From: Collinsella aerofaciens
Lineage (GTDB): Bacteria; Actinomycetota; Coriobacteriia; Coriobacteriales; Coriobacteriaceae
DNA: 64,000 nt
NCBI RefSeq assembly: GCF_902364945.1
Contig: NZ_CABJFS010000001.1
Span: forward strand, 62,001-126,000
Reading direction: 5' to 3'
Shown here: positions 20,350 to 29,092 of the stretch, one piece after another
How the letters are laid out: each line of letters starts with the position of its first letter
Position numbering within the stretch: the first letter of the stretch is position 1
The notes under the pieces: generated by a model
The model's input: only the letters and a program-made list of their open reading frames with translations
The model's database searches: none
What the model was told of the DNA's origin: nothing
Made by a program: the position numbers and the translations under genes

Positions 20350-20673
20350 CGATCACCGCCAAACCCGCCATAAGGCATCGAAGTTGATACTGACATCGGG
20401 CATCGTTCGCCCGTTCTATGCAATAGGGCAACGCCTGTGGCTTTTGCCCGTAGCAGTGTAGCACACCACCAAACTAAAGCGACAAGACTCTCTGCCAGCG
20501 GCGCGTTTTTCAGGACGAACGCCGTTTTGAAACCGAATGCGCACGTAAGCTCCACGAATATCTGAGACAATGGGCGGCCGAACAAGGCGGCACACCCGAG
20601 CGGCCGTCCAAGCTGCCGCAGCAAACCGCTTCACGCGACACCGACGCACCCTGCGCAAGAAAGGATTCACACC
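20350..20673. other. Divergent intergenic region, 324 bp
   Basis: This stretch separates the minus-strand YerC-like gene from the plus-strand YvlD-type gene and must hold both promoters. I see no credible gene and no strong palindrome in it. Confidence 0.5.
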
Positions 20674-21039
20674 ATGCGCTTTATGCTTAACTGGCTCTTT
20701 ACCTCGATCGCCATCGCGATTGCCACGTTCCTCGTCCCCGGCATCCAGCCCTTCGGTTTTGCCGAGGCCTGGGTCTGTTTCGCCTTCGTGGGACTGTTCC
20801 TGAACATCGTCGATTCGCTCGTCAAGCCGTTCCTGACGGTTATCTCGCTGCCGCTCACGATCATTACGCTGGGTATTTTTCAGCTCGTAGTCAACAGCTT
20901 TATGCTCGAGCTGGCCAGCTATCTGTCGGTCAATCTGCTGGGCGCGGGTATCTCCATCGCCAGCTTTGGATCGGCCTTCATGGGCAGCATCCTGGTGTCC
21001 ATGATGCGCAGCATCCTCGACAGCATCGCCGAGGGCTAA
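20674..21039 (+). CDS. YvlD-type small membrane protein (phage holin family annotation)
   Basis: This 121-residue protein consists almost entirely of four hydrophobic segments and matches the Mycobacterial_4TM/YvlD family, often labelled 'phage holin family' although it is not phage-linked here. Characteristic stretches are NIVDSLVKPFLTVISLPLTI and LGIFQLVVNSFML. In other bacteria the family is linked to envelope stress. The ATG follows AGGATTCACACC. The gene ends in a strong terminator. Confidence 0.88.
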   Translation: MRFMLNWLFTSIAIAIATFLVPGIQPFGFAEAWVCFAFVGLFLNIVDSLVKPFLTVISLPLTIITLGIFQLVVNSFMLELASYLSVNLLGAGISIASFGSAFMGSILVSMMRSILDSIAEG

Positions 21040-21079
21040 AACGGCCATTCCGGCCGCGCCCGTCTCAACAGCCCAAAAC

Positions 21080-21117
21080 GAAGGCCGCCCATCACAAAAA
21101 TGGGCGGCCTTCTTATT
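21080..21117 (+). terminator. Terminator after the YvlD-type gene
   Basis: GAAGGCCGCCCAT-CACAAAA-ATGGGCGGCCTTC followed by TTATTT on the plus strand. Confidence 0.9.
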
Positions 21118-21142
21118 TGCCAAGTCTCAAAGGGCGAGAGAA

Positions 21143-21173
21143 TCTGCCATTTCCACCCCGTCCCCAAATGGCA
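21143..21173. repeat. Hairpin with a GGGGACGGGG loop after the Rrf2 gene
   Basis: CTGCCATTT pairs with AAATGGCAG; the loop contains CCCCGTCCCC. It lies 7 nt past the Rrf2-family stop and may end that transcript, and its loop carries the same core as the dispersed repeats. Confidence 0.6.
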
Positions 21174-21179
21174 GGTGGG

Positions 21180-21608
21180 CTAGATCACGTAGTCGTAGCC
21201 TTCGTTGGGAGCGACAAGTTGATCAAGCGTCACACCGTCGAGGTAGTCGTTGATGAGCTTGTCCAGGTTCTTCCACACGTCGAGCGTGGGGCACTCGTCA
21301 GAGCGCGAACAACCCTTGCAGTCGCCATCCAGGCAGGCGACCGGCGCCAGGCTGCCCTCGGTCAGGCGCAAGATCTCGCCCACCGTGTACTGCTCGGGCG
21401 GGCGCGTGAGCACATAGCCGCCGCCCTTGCCGCGCATGCCCGAGAGCATGTTGGCGCGCACGAGCGTAGCCAGAATATTCTCGAGGTACTTCTCCGAAAT
21501 CCCCTGGCGCGCCGCGATCTCTTTGAGCGGGATGCGACCGGCCGCCTGATGCTCGGCCAGGTCGACCATAACGCGCAGGGCATATCTGCCCTTTGTGGAA
21601 ACCAACAT
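21180..21608 (-). CDS. Rrf2-family transcriptional regulator (IscR/CymR-like)
   Basis: This 142-residue regulator has the Rrf2 winged helix (STKGRYALRVMVDLAEH, then GISEKYLENILATLVRANM). Cysteines C92, C97, C100 and C106 (VACLDGDCKGCSRSDEC) are the set that binds an iron-sulphur cluster in IscR-type proteins. It is divergent from cysK across 253 bp, the context expected for a CymR-like repressor of cysteine synthesis or an IscR-like Fe-S sensor. The sequence cannot decide between the two. Confidence 0.92.
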   Translation of the reverse strand: MLVSTKGRYALRVMVDLAEHQAAGRIPLKEIAARQGISEKYLENILATLVRANMLSGMRGKGGGYVLTRPPEQYTVGEILRLTEGSLAPVACLDGDCKGCSRSDECPTLDVWKNLDKLINDYLDGVTLDQLVAPNEGYDYVI

Positions 21609-21725
21609 ATATAGTGCTGCCTTTCGGTCTTTTAGTCCGTTGAAATTCTAGCCGAAAAATTGGCTTTGAAAATACCCGTTCCGGTCAAGATGGTTAATCA
21701 ACTTGCAATAATCTCCTATTTCCTA

Positions 21726-21754
21726 TTGCATTACTAGGCTTTGGTGTCTACTAT
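21726..21754 (+). promoter_or_regulatory. cysK promoter
   Basis: TTGCAT (21726-21731), a 17-nt spacer and TACTAT (21749-21754) give a good sigma-70-type promoter, with a start near 21761. The AT-rich sequence just upstream is the likely binding zone for the divergent Rrf2 regulator. An inverted repeat CAGCTAAAC/GTTTAGCTG at about 21764-21804 falls in the leader. Confidence 0.7.
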
Positions 21755-21861
21755 GCTTCCCAACAGCTAAACGAACAACCTATAAGGTTTATGGGTTTAG
21801 CTGCTAGACACACCGTAAAACCACACGGTATCCAGTCATTTGAACACTTTGGAGGTTCATC

Positions 21862-22800
21862 ATGAGCAAGGTTTACACGTCCATCGATCAGCTTATCGGC
21901 CACACCCCGCTCCTGGAGCTCACCCACTTTGAGGCCGATGAGGACCTCAAGGCCCGCGTGCTCGTCAAGCTGGAATACTTCAACCCCGCCGGATCCGTTA
22001 AAGACCGCGTCGCCAAGAACATGATTGACGAGGCCGAGAAGGCAGGCAAGCTCGTGCGTGGCGGCGACTACACCATCATCGAGCCCACGAGCGGCAACAC
22101 CGGCGTCGGCATCGCCTCGGTGGCGGCCGCCCGCGGCTACAAGGTGATCATCACCATGCCCGAGACCATGTCCGTCGAGCGCCGCAAGCTGATGCAGGCA
22201 TACGGTGCGCAGCTCGTGCTCACCGACGGCTCCAAAGGCATGAAGGGCGCTATCGCCAAGGCCGAAGAGTTGCAGAAGGAGACCCCCAACAGCATCATCG
22301 CCGGCCAGTTTGTGAACCCCGCGAACCCGGCCATTCACAAGGCCACGACCGGCCCCGAGATCTGGGACGACACCGACGGCAAGGTCGACATCTTCGTCGC
22401 CGGCGTCGGCACCGGCGGCACCGTGACCGGCGTGGGCGAGTTCCTCAAGGAGCAAAACCCCGAGATTCAGGTCGTCGCCGTCGAGCCCGCCACCTCCCCG
22501 GTGCTCTCTAAGGGCCAGGCCGGCCCGCACAAGATCCAGGGTATCGGTGCCGGCTTTGTGCCCGACGTCCTCGACACCCAGGTCTACGACGAGATCATCC
22601 CCGTCGAGAACGACGACGCCTTTGCCACCGGCCGCGCCGTAGGCCACAAGGAGGGCGTGCTCGTGGGCATTTCGTCCGGCGCCGCCGTGTGGGCCGCGCT
22701 GCAGCTGGCCAAGCGCCCCGAGAACGAGGGTAAGACCATCGTGGCCCTGCTTGCCGACACCGGCGAGCGCTACCTGTCCACGGCACTGTTCCAGGACTAA
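21862..22800 (+). CDS. cysK: Cysteine synthase A (O-acetylserine sulfhydrylase)
   Basis: This 312-residue PLP enzyme makes cysteine from O-acetylserine and sulphide. The PLP lysine is in NPAGSVKDR (K47), the substrate loop is [12 protein letters not shown], and the phosphate-binding glycine stretch is [16 protein letters not shown]. Length and motifs fit CysK rather than CysM. GGAGG lies 7 nt before the ATG. It faces an Rrf2-family regulator and has a well-placed promoter. Confidence 0.97.
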   Translation: MSKVYTSIDQLIGHTPLLELTHFEADEDLKARVLVKLEYFNPAGSVKDRVAKNMIDEAEKAGKLVRGGDYTIIEPTSGNTGVGIASVAAARGYKVIITMPETMSVERRKLMQAYGAQLVLTDGSKGMKGAIAKAEELQKETPNSIIAGQFVNPANPAIHKATTGPEIWDDTDGKVDIFVAGVGTGGTVTGVGEFLKEQNPEIQVVAVEPATSPVLSKGQAGPHKIQGIGAGFVPDVLDTQVYDEIIPVENDDAFATGRAVGHKEGVLVGISSGAAVWAALQLAKRPENEGKTIVALLADTGERYLSTALFQD

Positions 22801-22981
22801 GGGCCCGTCACTTGTCGATAGACCCAAGGCACGCCGGTCTGCCCTCTCTTCTGGCTGCCTGAGCCCATCCCAACAGGGTGTCCCACACGACGCCCGAACT
22901 TGCTACAATGTCTGCGGCGCGGAACCAGCCTCCCGCGCCGCTTTTCTTTTTTGGCCACATGCCACCAAGGAGAACCTCCCC

Positions 22982-24082
22982 ATGCACAATAAGCGCGTGC
23001 TCGTCGCCATGAGCGGCGGCGTCGATTCCAGCGTGACCGCGTATCTGCTCAAGCGCCAGGGCTACGAATGCATCGGCGCCACCATGCGTCTCACCTGCCC
23101 CGCGCCCGACCCCGCCACGGGTATGAGCAAAGTCGACTGCGACATCGCCGATGCAAAGGCCGTCGCCGAGCGCCTGAGGATACCCCACCATGTGCTCGAC
23201 TTGCAGCAGACCTTCGACCGCAACGTGATCGAGTGCTTTGTGAACGCCCACCAGGAAGGACTGACGCCCAACCCGTGCATCATCTGCAACCGCCACATTA
23301 AGTTTGGCGCGCTGCTGGATGCGGCGCTGGATATGGGCTGCGACTACATCGCAACGGGACATTACGCCAAAACAAGCCAGGCGGCAGACGGCACCTGGCA
23401 GCTACATCGCGGCGAAGATCCCAAAAAGGACCAGAGCTACTTTTTGTATTCGCTTACGCAGGAACGCCTGGCACACACGATCTTTCCGCTGGCAGGCCTA
23501 GACAAAGAGCGCGACGTGCGCCGCATAGCCGCCGAGCAGGGCTTTACCAACGCCCAGAAGGCCGAAAGCGAGGACATCTGCTTTATTCCAGACGGTGACT
23601 ACGCGGGCTATATCGAGCGCCGCTGCGGACATCCCGCTGCACCGGGCGACATTGTGTGGCGCGACGGCAGCGTGGTCGGGCGCCACAACGGCGCGCTGCG
23701 CTACACCATCGGCCAGCGCAAGGGCCTGGGCGTTGCGATGGCGCATCCCGTGTACGTAACGGGCGTCGACGCCGCCAACAACACCGTGCATCTGGGCGAG
23801 GCCGAGGACCTGGCGGCCACAGCGCTCACGGCCAACGACTGGATCTGGAGCGCCCCCGCCGACCACATGGAGGCGGAGCTCGACGCCGGCGGCATCCGCG
23901 TGGGCGCCAAGTACCGCTACCGTCAGAAAGACCAGGCAGCAACCCTTACACGTGGCGCCGGCGGACAAATGCTGCTAACTTTTGACGAGCCGCAACGAGC
24001 CATCGCCCCCGGCCAGGCCGTTGTAGTCTATCGCGGCGACATCGTCCTGGGCGGCGGTACCGTGACCGGCGCACTTAAGTAG
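22982..24082 (+). CDS. mnmA: tRNA-specific 2-thiouridylase MnmA
   Basis: This 366-residue enzyme thiolates U34 of tRNA Lys, Glu and Gln. The N-terminal PP-loop is AMSGGVDSSV (residues 9-18). Catalytic cysteines fall in NPCIICNRHIKF and in SEDICFIPDGDY. The C-terminal beta-barrel domain is complete. ATG 22982 was chosen because AAGGAG lies about 10 nt upstream and family alignment begins here; the longer frame upstream is non-coding. It follows cysK by 181 bp, consistent with sulphur supply. Confidence 0.97.
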   Translation: MHNKRVLVAMSGGVDSSVTAYLLKRQGYECIGATMRLTCPAPDPATGMSKVDCDIADAKAVAERLRIPHHVLDLQQTFDRNVIECFVNAHQEGLTPNPCIICNRHIKFGALLDAALDMGCDYIATGHYAKTSQAADGTWQLHRGEDPKKDQSYFLYSLTQERLAHTIFPLAGLDKERDVRRIAAEQGFTNAQKAESEDICFIPDGDYAGYIERRCGHPAAPGDIVWRDGSVVGRHNGALRYTIGQRKGLGVAMAHPVYVTGVDAANNTVHLGEAEDLAATALTANDWIWSAPADHMEAELDAGGIRVGAKYRYRQKDQAATLTRGAGGQMLLTFDEPQRAIAPGQAVVVYRGDIVLGGGTVTGALK

Positions 24083-24090
24083 CCGTGGGT

Positions 24091-25464
24091 TTATCGCTGC
24101 ACGTGTCGAAGTACCTCAACAGCGGCACCAACCTCGATTACGCGACGCTCGAGGCCGCGGCAAATGGCCTCGAGTCGACCCTCCGCCGTCGCCCATTCGC
24201 TCTGCGAAAGAATCTCGATCGCCTCATCAACAAATCCGTTGAGCCGCGATGAATCGAACCAATCGAGCGAGTCCGCAAGCGCCAGCTGAGCGGAAGGGTC
24301 GGGCCCAAACGGCTTAGCGGAAAACCCAAACTCCCCAGCCGCGAGCAAGACAGTTGGCACGTTATACCACAGACAGTTGCCGCTATCGAACAGCGGTGCA
24401 GGTTTTATCTCCAGGGTGTCGACATTACGGATGATGCCGAAGTTTCGCCAATGGCGGTCGCTGTTGGCCAAAAGGGCATCGCAGACAATCATCTGCGACA
24501 TAGACCTTCTCACAGCGACCTCATCGGCACCATGCTTGCCAAGGTAGCGACAGTATCGATCGTATGTCGAGTCTCCCCGCTGGCTACCAAGTGCGCCCTT
24601 AACGTAAACAGCCGGAACGTATTCCTCGCGGCCGTCAAGAAAGTCGTCGCACAGACACACAGGGCCATCGAACATCCGCTCAACCGTATAAGGAACAAAC
24701 TCGCCCTCCGACAGCAAGCGACGATGCAGAGCCGTTGCAACCGCCTCGTTAAAGGGACGCTGATCGTCCATGCCGCGTCCTTTAGCCAAAATGCGAATGC
24801 CGTTTCGGATCATCCACGATTTAGGAAGCTCGCCCTCGGACGTGTTATCCGGATTTTTAAGACCGATGCCTTCCAGCCAACCCGAACGCTCTTCGGGCGC
24901 CGATCGCTCAAATTCGTTCTCAAAATAATTGATGTTTTGCCATTTGAGTTCGGCGCAATCGGCCGGCCGCAGCCAATAGCAATCCGAAAGCGAGAGACCC
25001 AGGCACTGAACCGGCACCTCAATGCCACTGGCAATTCCCAGCTCGCGGTAGCGCGAGATAAGCCCAGGACGAACATCGGGCACCGACCGATGCCCCCACC
25101 ACGCGTTGAGCTCCCGCTTATTCACCGTTGGAGAAGAGCTCGAGCATGTGCCAAACGGCATTCGTTGCGCATCGAGGACCTCGGCGATTTCGAAGGGAAA
25201 CTCACGCGTCGGATCAAATGAGACATGCGCGACCTCATGGTCGGCCGACATCAGCGTAAACTTGCGTCCCACATCGGCCGCAGGACGGCGTCCTCGCTTG
25301 CGGACCTTTTGATAGGCGAGCGCAGAATTGTACTCGACCAACTTCCGGCCGCCCACAATATCGCACACAAGCGTTCCCGATGCGGCAAGTTGAGATATGC
25401 GGGCTTTCGTAACGCCCAACAGGCGGGCAGCATCACCCATAGACAAGTACTCAGACGTGTCCAT
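24091..25464 (-). CDS. HipA-like kinase-fold protein with N-terminal HTH
   Basis: This 457-residue protein starts with a helix-turn-helix of the excisionase/MerR type (EYLSMGDAARLLGVTKARISQLAASGTL). The C-terminal half resembles HipA-family Ser/Thr kinases: NSDRHWRNFGIIR near residue 335 is the catalytic loop and PAPLFDSGNCLW near residue 359 matches the metal-binding DxD/DFD segment. No separate HipB antitoxin lies next to it. ATG 25464 is used because GAGGTG lies 9 nt upstream. Direct repeats before the gene suggest the HTH binds its own promoter. Whether it acts as a toxin is an inference. Confidence 0.75.
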   Translation of the reverse strand: MDTSEYLSMGDAARLLGVTKARISQLAASGTLVCDIVGGRKLVEYNSALAYQKVRKRGRRPAADVGRKFTLMSADHEVAHVSFDPTREFPFEIAEVLDAQRMPFGTCSSSSPTVNKRELNAWWGHRSVPDVRPGLISRYRELGIASGIEVPVQCLGLSLSDCYWLRPADCAELKWQNINYFENEFERSAPEERSGWLEGIGLKNPDNTSEGELPKSWMIRNGIRILAKGRGMDDQRPFNEAVATALHRRLLSEGEFVPYTVERMFDGPVCLCDDFLDGREEYVPAVYVKGALGSQRGDSTYDRYCRYLGKHGADEVAVRRSMSQMIVCDALLANSDRHWRNFGIIRNVDTLEIKPAPLFDSGNCLWYNVPTVLLAAGEFGFSAKPFGPDPSAQLALADSLDWFDSSRLNGFVDEAIEILSQSEWATAEGRLEAICRGLERRVIEVGAAVEVLRHVQR

Positions 25465-25480
25465 ACACCGCATCACCTCG

Positions 25481-25513
25481 TTAAGTAATTTACACGTTTA
25501 GTTAATAGATTAC
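25481..25513. promoter_or_regulatory. Direct repeats upstream of the HipA-like gene
   Basis: TTAAGTAATTTAC (25481-25493) is followed 21 bp later by TTAATAGATTAC (25502-25513). The two-turn spacing and position, 17-50 bp upstream of the start, suit an autoregulatory operator for the fused HTH. Confidence 0.5.
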
Positions 25514-25548
25514 AGACATCATAATACTAAACAACCCAAAGTGAAAAA

Positions 25549-25572
25549 AGGCCCGAGAAATCGGGCCTTAGC
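25549..25572 (-). terminator. Terminator after the M42 peptidase
   Basis: On the minus strand AAGGCCCGA-TTTC-TCGGGCCTT is followed by TTTTCAC. It closes the peptidase transcript before the HipA-like gene. Confidence 0.88.
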
Positions 25573-25602
25573 GATTGGTCAGCCGAGTCGCAAGCTGCTC
25601 CC

Positions 25603-26634
25603 CTAGCGCTGAACGTAGGCGCGAACCAGCTCGTAGGTATTGCGCACGCCGTCGATGTGGCTGCGCTCGTAGTTGTGGCTCGCGTACACGCCGGGGCCGA
25701 TCAGACCATGGCGAATGTCGTAGCCGGCCGAGAGCGTGGCCTCGACGTCGGAACCGTAATGCGGGTACACATCGATGGCGTAATCGAGCTTAAGCTCGCG
25801 CGCGATATTGGACAGCGTGGTCACCAGATCGTAGTTGTAGGGGCCACCCGAATCCTTGGCGCAAATCGAAACCATGCGCTCGGTGCAGCCCAGGTCGTCG
25901 CCCACGCAGCCCATGTCCACGCTGATCATCTCGCGCGTGTCGGCCGGCACAAAGGCACCGCCGTGACCGACCTCCTCGTACACGGTAAAGAGCAGCGACA
26001 CCTTGCGCGAGAGCGTCACCTCGCCAGCGGCGACGGCACGCGCCAAGCCCAGCAGAATCGACGCCGACAGCTTGTCGTCAAGGAAGCGACTCTTAATGTA
26101 GCCGCTCTCCGTCACCATGGTGCGCGGATCCATAGCGATGATGTCGCCAGTCTGAATACCCAGCTCGAGCACATCGTCCTTGCTGTCAACGTTCTCGTCG
26201 AGCAGGATCTCCATGTTCTTCTCGATGGCCTTGACCGGCTCATCGGCCACATGCGCCGAAGGCTCGGTATTGAGGACCACGCCTGTGTAGACCTTGCCGC
26301 CACGCGTGTAGACGGTGCAGTTCTCGCCATCGGCCGTGGACCACTGGTGCCCACCGAGCGTCGTCGGACGCAGGCGGCCATTGTCCTTAATGGATCGCAC
26401 CATGGCGCCAAGCGTGTCGACATGGCTCGCCAACACGAGCGGCTCACCCTCGCCGCCGAGCTCAACCAGCACATTGCCCTTATTGGAGCGCTCGGGCTCA
26501 AAGCCCATATCGCGCAGGGTTTCCATCAGATAATCAGTCGCCGCACGAGTAAAGCCCGTAGGCGAGGCAATAGAAGTCAGCGCCTTAAGCTGGTCAGTAA
26601 TAAAACCAAGCGTAGAATCCATTTGGGACACCAT
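25603..26634 (-). CDS. M42 family metallopeptidase
   Basis: This 343-residue aminopeptidase/glucanase-type protein has the M42 metal ligands and catalytic residues: ASHVDTLGAM, SRFLDDKLSAS, VYEEVGHGGA with the catalytic and metal glutamates, SVDMGC and ASHNYERSH. These enzymes are cytoplasmic, form tetrahedral dodecamers and trim peptides. ATG 26634 was chosen because GGAG lies 7 nt upstream; the longer frame has no site. It is monocistronic between a terminator and a giant inverted repeat. Confidence 0.93.
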   Translation of the reverse strand: MVSQMDSTLGFITDQLKALTSIASPTGFTRAATDYLMETLRDMGFEPERSNKGNVLVELGGEGEPLVLASHVDTLGAMVRSIKDNGRLRPTTLGGHQWSTADGENCTVYTRGGKVYTGVVLNTEPSAHVADEPVKAIEKNMEILLDENVDSKDDVLELGIQTGDIIAMDPRTMVTESGYIKSRFLDDKLSASILLGLARAVAAGEVTLSRKVSLLFTVYEEVGHGGAFVPADTREMISVDMGCVGDDLGCTERMVSICAKDSGGPYNYDLVTTLSNIARELKLDYAIDVYPHYGSDVEATLSAGYDIRHGLIGPGVYASHNYERSHIDGVRNTYELVRAYVQR

Positions 26635-26762
26635 CCACAACTCCAAAGTCAACATCCCGTAATCAGTAAAAGCCCCAACAACGATACCATCACGCACAAA
26701 TATTTACCCAGCGAGATGACCCATCGAGCTCTTCCGAACAGCGCCCGCCACGACAACGAGCC

Positions 26763-26888
26763 GGCGGGCCCCGCCCGTTAGCCCCAGAATCTTTCCGCAG
26801 GACAGAAGGAGGCCCCGCCGCACGTAGTGCGCAGCGGGGCCTCCGACATGTCCGAGGACGATTCTGGGGCTAACGGGCGGGGCCCGCC
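26763..26888. repeat. 29-bp perfect inverted repeat with a nested hairpin
   Basis: The left arm 26763-26791 (starting GGCGGGCCCCGCCCGTTAGC) is exactly reverse-complemented at 26860-26888. Inside, GGAGGCCCCGC (26808-26818) pairs with GCGGGGCCTCC (26834-26844). The structure starts 8 nt past the alcohol dehydrogenase stop and can terminate that transcript or protect its 3' end, but it is far larger than a normal terminator. Confidence 0.93.
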
Positions 26889-26896
26889 GAACCAGG

Positions 26897-28062
26897 TTAG
26901 GCAGCCGGGCAGATCTTCTTGAAGAGCTCGATGACGTCGTCGAGCGTCGCCTCGCGCGGGTTGCCCGGGAAGCAGGCGTCAGCCATGGCGTCCTTGGCCA
27001 GGACCTCGATCTCGTCGGCCTTCATGGCCTCGCAGACATGCGGGATGTTCACGTCGGCGGAGAGCTGCTTGACGGCGGCGATAGCGGCGTCGGCAGCCTC
27101 GTCGGTGCTCATGCCCGTGGTGTCAACACCCATGGCAACGGCAACCTTGGCCAGGCGCTCAGCGCAAACCGGCTTGTTGAACTCCATGGCAATCGGCAGC
27201 AGCATGGCGCAAGCGACGCCGTGCGGGGTGTCGTAGTGAGCGGACAGGGTGTGAGCCATGGCATGGTCGATGCCCAGGCCAACGTTGGAGAAGCCCATGC
27301 CGGCGACATACTGGCCAAGGGCCATGCCCTCGCGGCCGGAGCCGGGCTGGCCGGACTTGGCCTCGGCGACGGAGTCACGCAGGTTCTCGCTGATCAGCTT
27401 AATAGCCTCAAAGTGGAACATGTCGGAGAGCTCCCAAGCGCCCTTGGTGGTGTAGCCCTCGATGGCGTGGGTCAGAGCGTCCATGCCGGTAGAGGCGGTC
27501 AGGCCGGCGGGCATGGAAGCCATCATATCGGGGTCGACGACGGCGACCTCGGGGGCGTCGTTGGTGTCGACGCACACGAACTTGCGGACCTTCTCGGGGT
27601 CGGTGATGACGTAGTTGATGGTCACCTCGGCGGCGGTACCGGCGGTCGTCGGCACAGCGATGGTGAACACGGCGTGGTTCTTAGTGGGAGCAACACCCTC
27701 GAGGCTGCGGACATCGGCGAACTCGGGGTTGTTGATGATGATGCCGATGGCCTTGGCGGTATCCATGGAGGAGCCGCCACCGATGGTCACGATAGCGTCA
27801 GCCTCGGCGGCCTTGAAAGCCTCGACGCCGTCCTTGACGTTCTGGATAGTGGGTTGGGCTTGATCTCGGAGTAGAGGCTCCAAGCAATACCGGCGGCGTC
27901 GAGCTCGTCGGTCACCTTAGCGGTAACGCCAAACTTGACCAGATCGGGGTCGGAGCAGACGAAGATCTTCTTGTAGCCGCGACGCTGGAGCTCGCCGGGG
28001 ATCTCCTTGATGGCGCCGGAACCATGATAAGAAATGGTGTTGAGAACGAAACGATTAGCCAT
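26897..28062 (-). pseudogene. Iron-containing alcohol dehydrogenase with a one-base frameshift
   Basis: Two frames together encode a complete group III alcohol dehydrogenase of about 382 residues, FucO/lactaldehyde-reductase-like. The first (from ATG 28062) reads MANRFVLNTISYHGSGAIKE to YSEIKPNP; the second continues TIQNVKDGVEAFKAAEADAI to the stop at 26897. The break is at about 27852-27854, where a run of three C (minus strand) would need four. Key parts are present: GGGSSMDTAK, DALTHAIEGY, GIDHAMAHTLSAHYDTPHG. A GGGAGG site precedes the ATG. Either the gene is recently broken or the base is a homopolymer sequencing error. Confidence 0.85.
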
Positions 28063-28473
28063 TGATAGCCTCCCATCGTGTGCGGGGCACCCATTACGCC
28101 CCGCGCTGCAAGTTCCATCCTAACGCTTTTGAAACAAAAAACGCGTGAGAACGTCAAAAGTGTTAAAGCGTTTCAACATAATAACGGAGCCCCAGTCCTT
28201 CCCTCCCGACAGCAGCGAAGGCTAGATTATAGGAGCAATCGCCCAAAGAATACGACCAACTCAGTCTATAAATTGTTTCTGTTTTAGCAATATATGTTTG
28301 ACAATACGTTTATAAAAGGATACTTTATAGTAAATAAAATGCATGCAGCAAATAGCGCATTCATTTTGTTAGAAATTGCCCATGCGGTTATTGCAGCTGC
28401 ATGTACCGCAACGTACAGCGCAATTCTCCGCACGAAGTAGAAGACGGTTCCAATTCGATCGAGGCGATGACGC
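28063..28473. other. AT-rich divergent intergenic region, 411 bp
   Basis: This region holds the promoters of the alcohol dehydrogenase (minus) and of the LURP-one-like gene (plus). A near match to a catabolite (cre) site reads TTGAAACGCTTTAAC on the minus strand near 28162-28177. The stretch 28220-28360 is markedly AT-rich compared with its surroundings. No gene was recognised. Confidence 0.45.
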
Positions 28474-29013
28474 GTGATGGCTACTGGTCCTAAATCGAGC
28501 AAGACGGCTACAAACGAATATCGAATCTCAATTGAAGGTAATCCTTATCCGCATACTCTGGCTCTCATCAACCCAGCGGGAGACAACCTCAACATCAAAA
28601 GACATGGGTTCACGGGTCCACTAGGACAGCTATCGAGTCTTAAATATACCGTTTATGACGATGCGAATGAAAAACTCTTCACTGTCGTCGACGGTGGCTT
28701 TAGCAACATGCCCAGGGTTGCGCTCATCATCGAACACAAGGAAGTTGCGGTGTTCGATTATGGTCTAAACAGACTTGAGATGAAGTGCGTAACGAACATA
28801 CCGAATTACGCAATAAAAGGTAACTTCCTATTTGGAGATTACGATATATTCAGCCAACAGGAAGTGAAGCTATCTTCAGTTATCGTCCTTCAATGTGATA
28901 AACAATCGTGCTTTAGCATACAGGTTTTGGATAAAGCCGAATTAGCCGCCGCAATTGGAATACCTACAGCCATTGCCCTTCTTAGGGCTCGGATTGAAGA
29001 GCATCTCGAATAA
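28474..29013 (+). CDS. LURP-one-related / tubby-C-like protein (tentative)
   Basis: This 179-residue protein is not confidently recognised. The stretch LSSLKYTVYDDANEKLFTVV, followed by a run of alternating hydrophobic residues (VALIIEHKEVAVFDY, NYAIKGNFLFGDYDIF), resembles the beta-barrel of LURP-one/tubby-C-like proteins. No membrane span or signal peptide is seen. The gene is AT-richer than its neighbours, suggesting recent acquisition. The frame opens with GTG 28474 (GAGG 9 nt upstream) or ATG 28477. A long perfect hairpin follows the stop. Confidence 0.6.
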   Translation: MMATGPKSSKTATNEYRISIEGNPYPHTLALINPAGDNLNIKRHGFTGPLGQLSSLKYTVYDDANEKLFTVVDGGFSNMPRVALIIEHKEVAVFDYGLNRLEMKCVTNIPNYAIKGNFLFGDYDIFSQQEVKLSSVIVLQCDKQSCFSIQVLDKAELAAAIGIPTAIALLRARIEEHLE

Positions 29014-29026
29014 ATCGCAAAAAGCA

Positions 29027-29085
29027 GTTCGTAACAACATTCAGGAGCTAGATAGTTTTTCTGGCTCCTGAATGTTGTTACGAAC
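29027..29085. repeat. Perfect 22-bp inverted repeat between convergent genes
   Basis: The arm at 29027-29048 (beginning GTTCGTAACAACATTCAGGA) is exactly reverse-complemented at 29064-29085, with a 15-nt loop containing TTTTT. It lies between the LURP-one-like gene and the convergent YoaK gene and probably terminates both. Confidence 0.92.
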
Positions 29086-29092
29086 ATGCACC

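Noticed and set aside
20674..21039. Prophage holin
   Set aside because: The label comes from the family name; no phage gene is nearby and the YvlD family is chromosomal.
21764..21861. T-box or riboswitch in the cysK leader
   Set aside because: Only a 9-bp inverted repeat is present; no specifier loop, T-box sequence or riboswitch core was seen.
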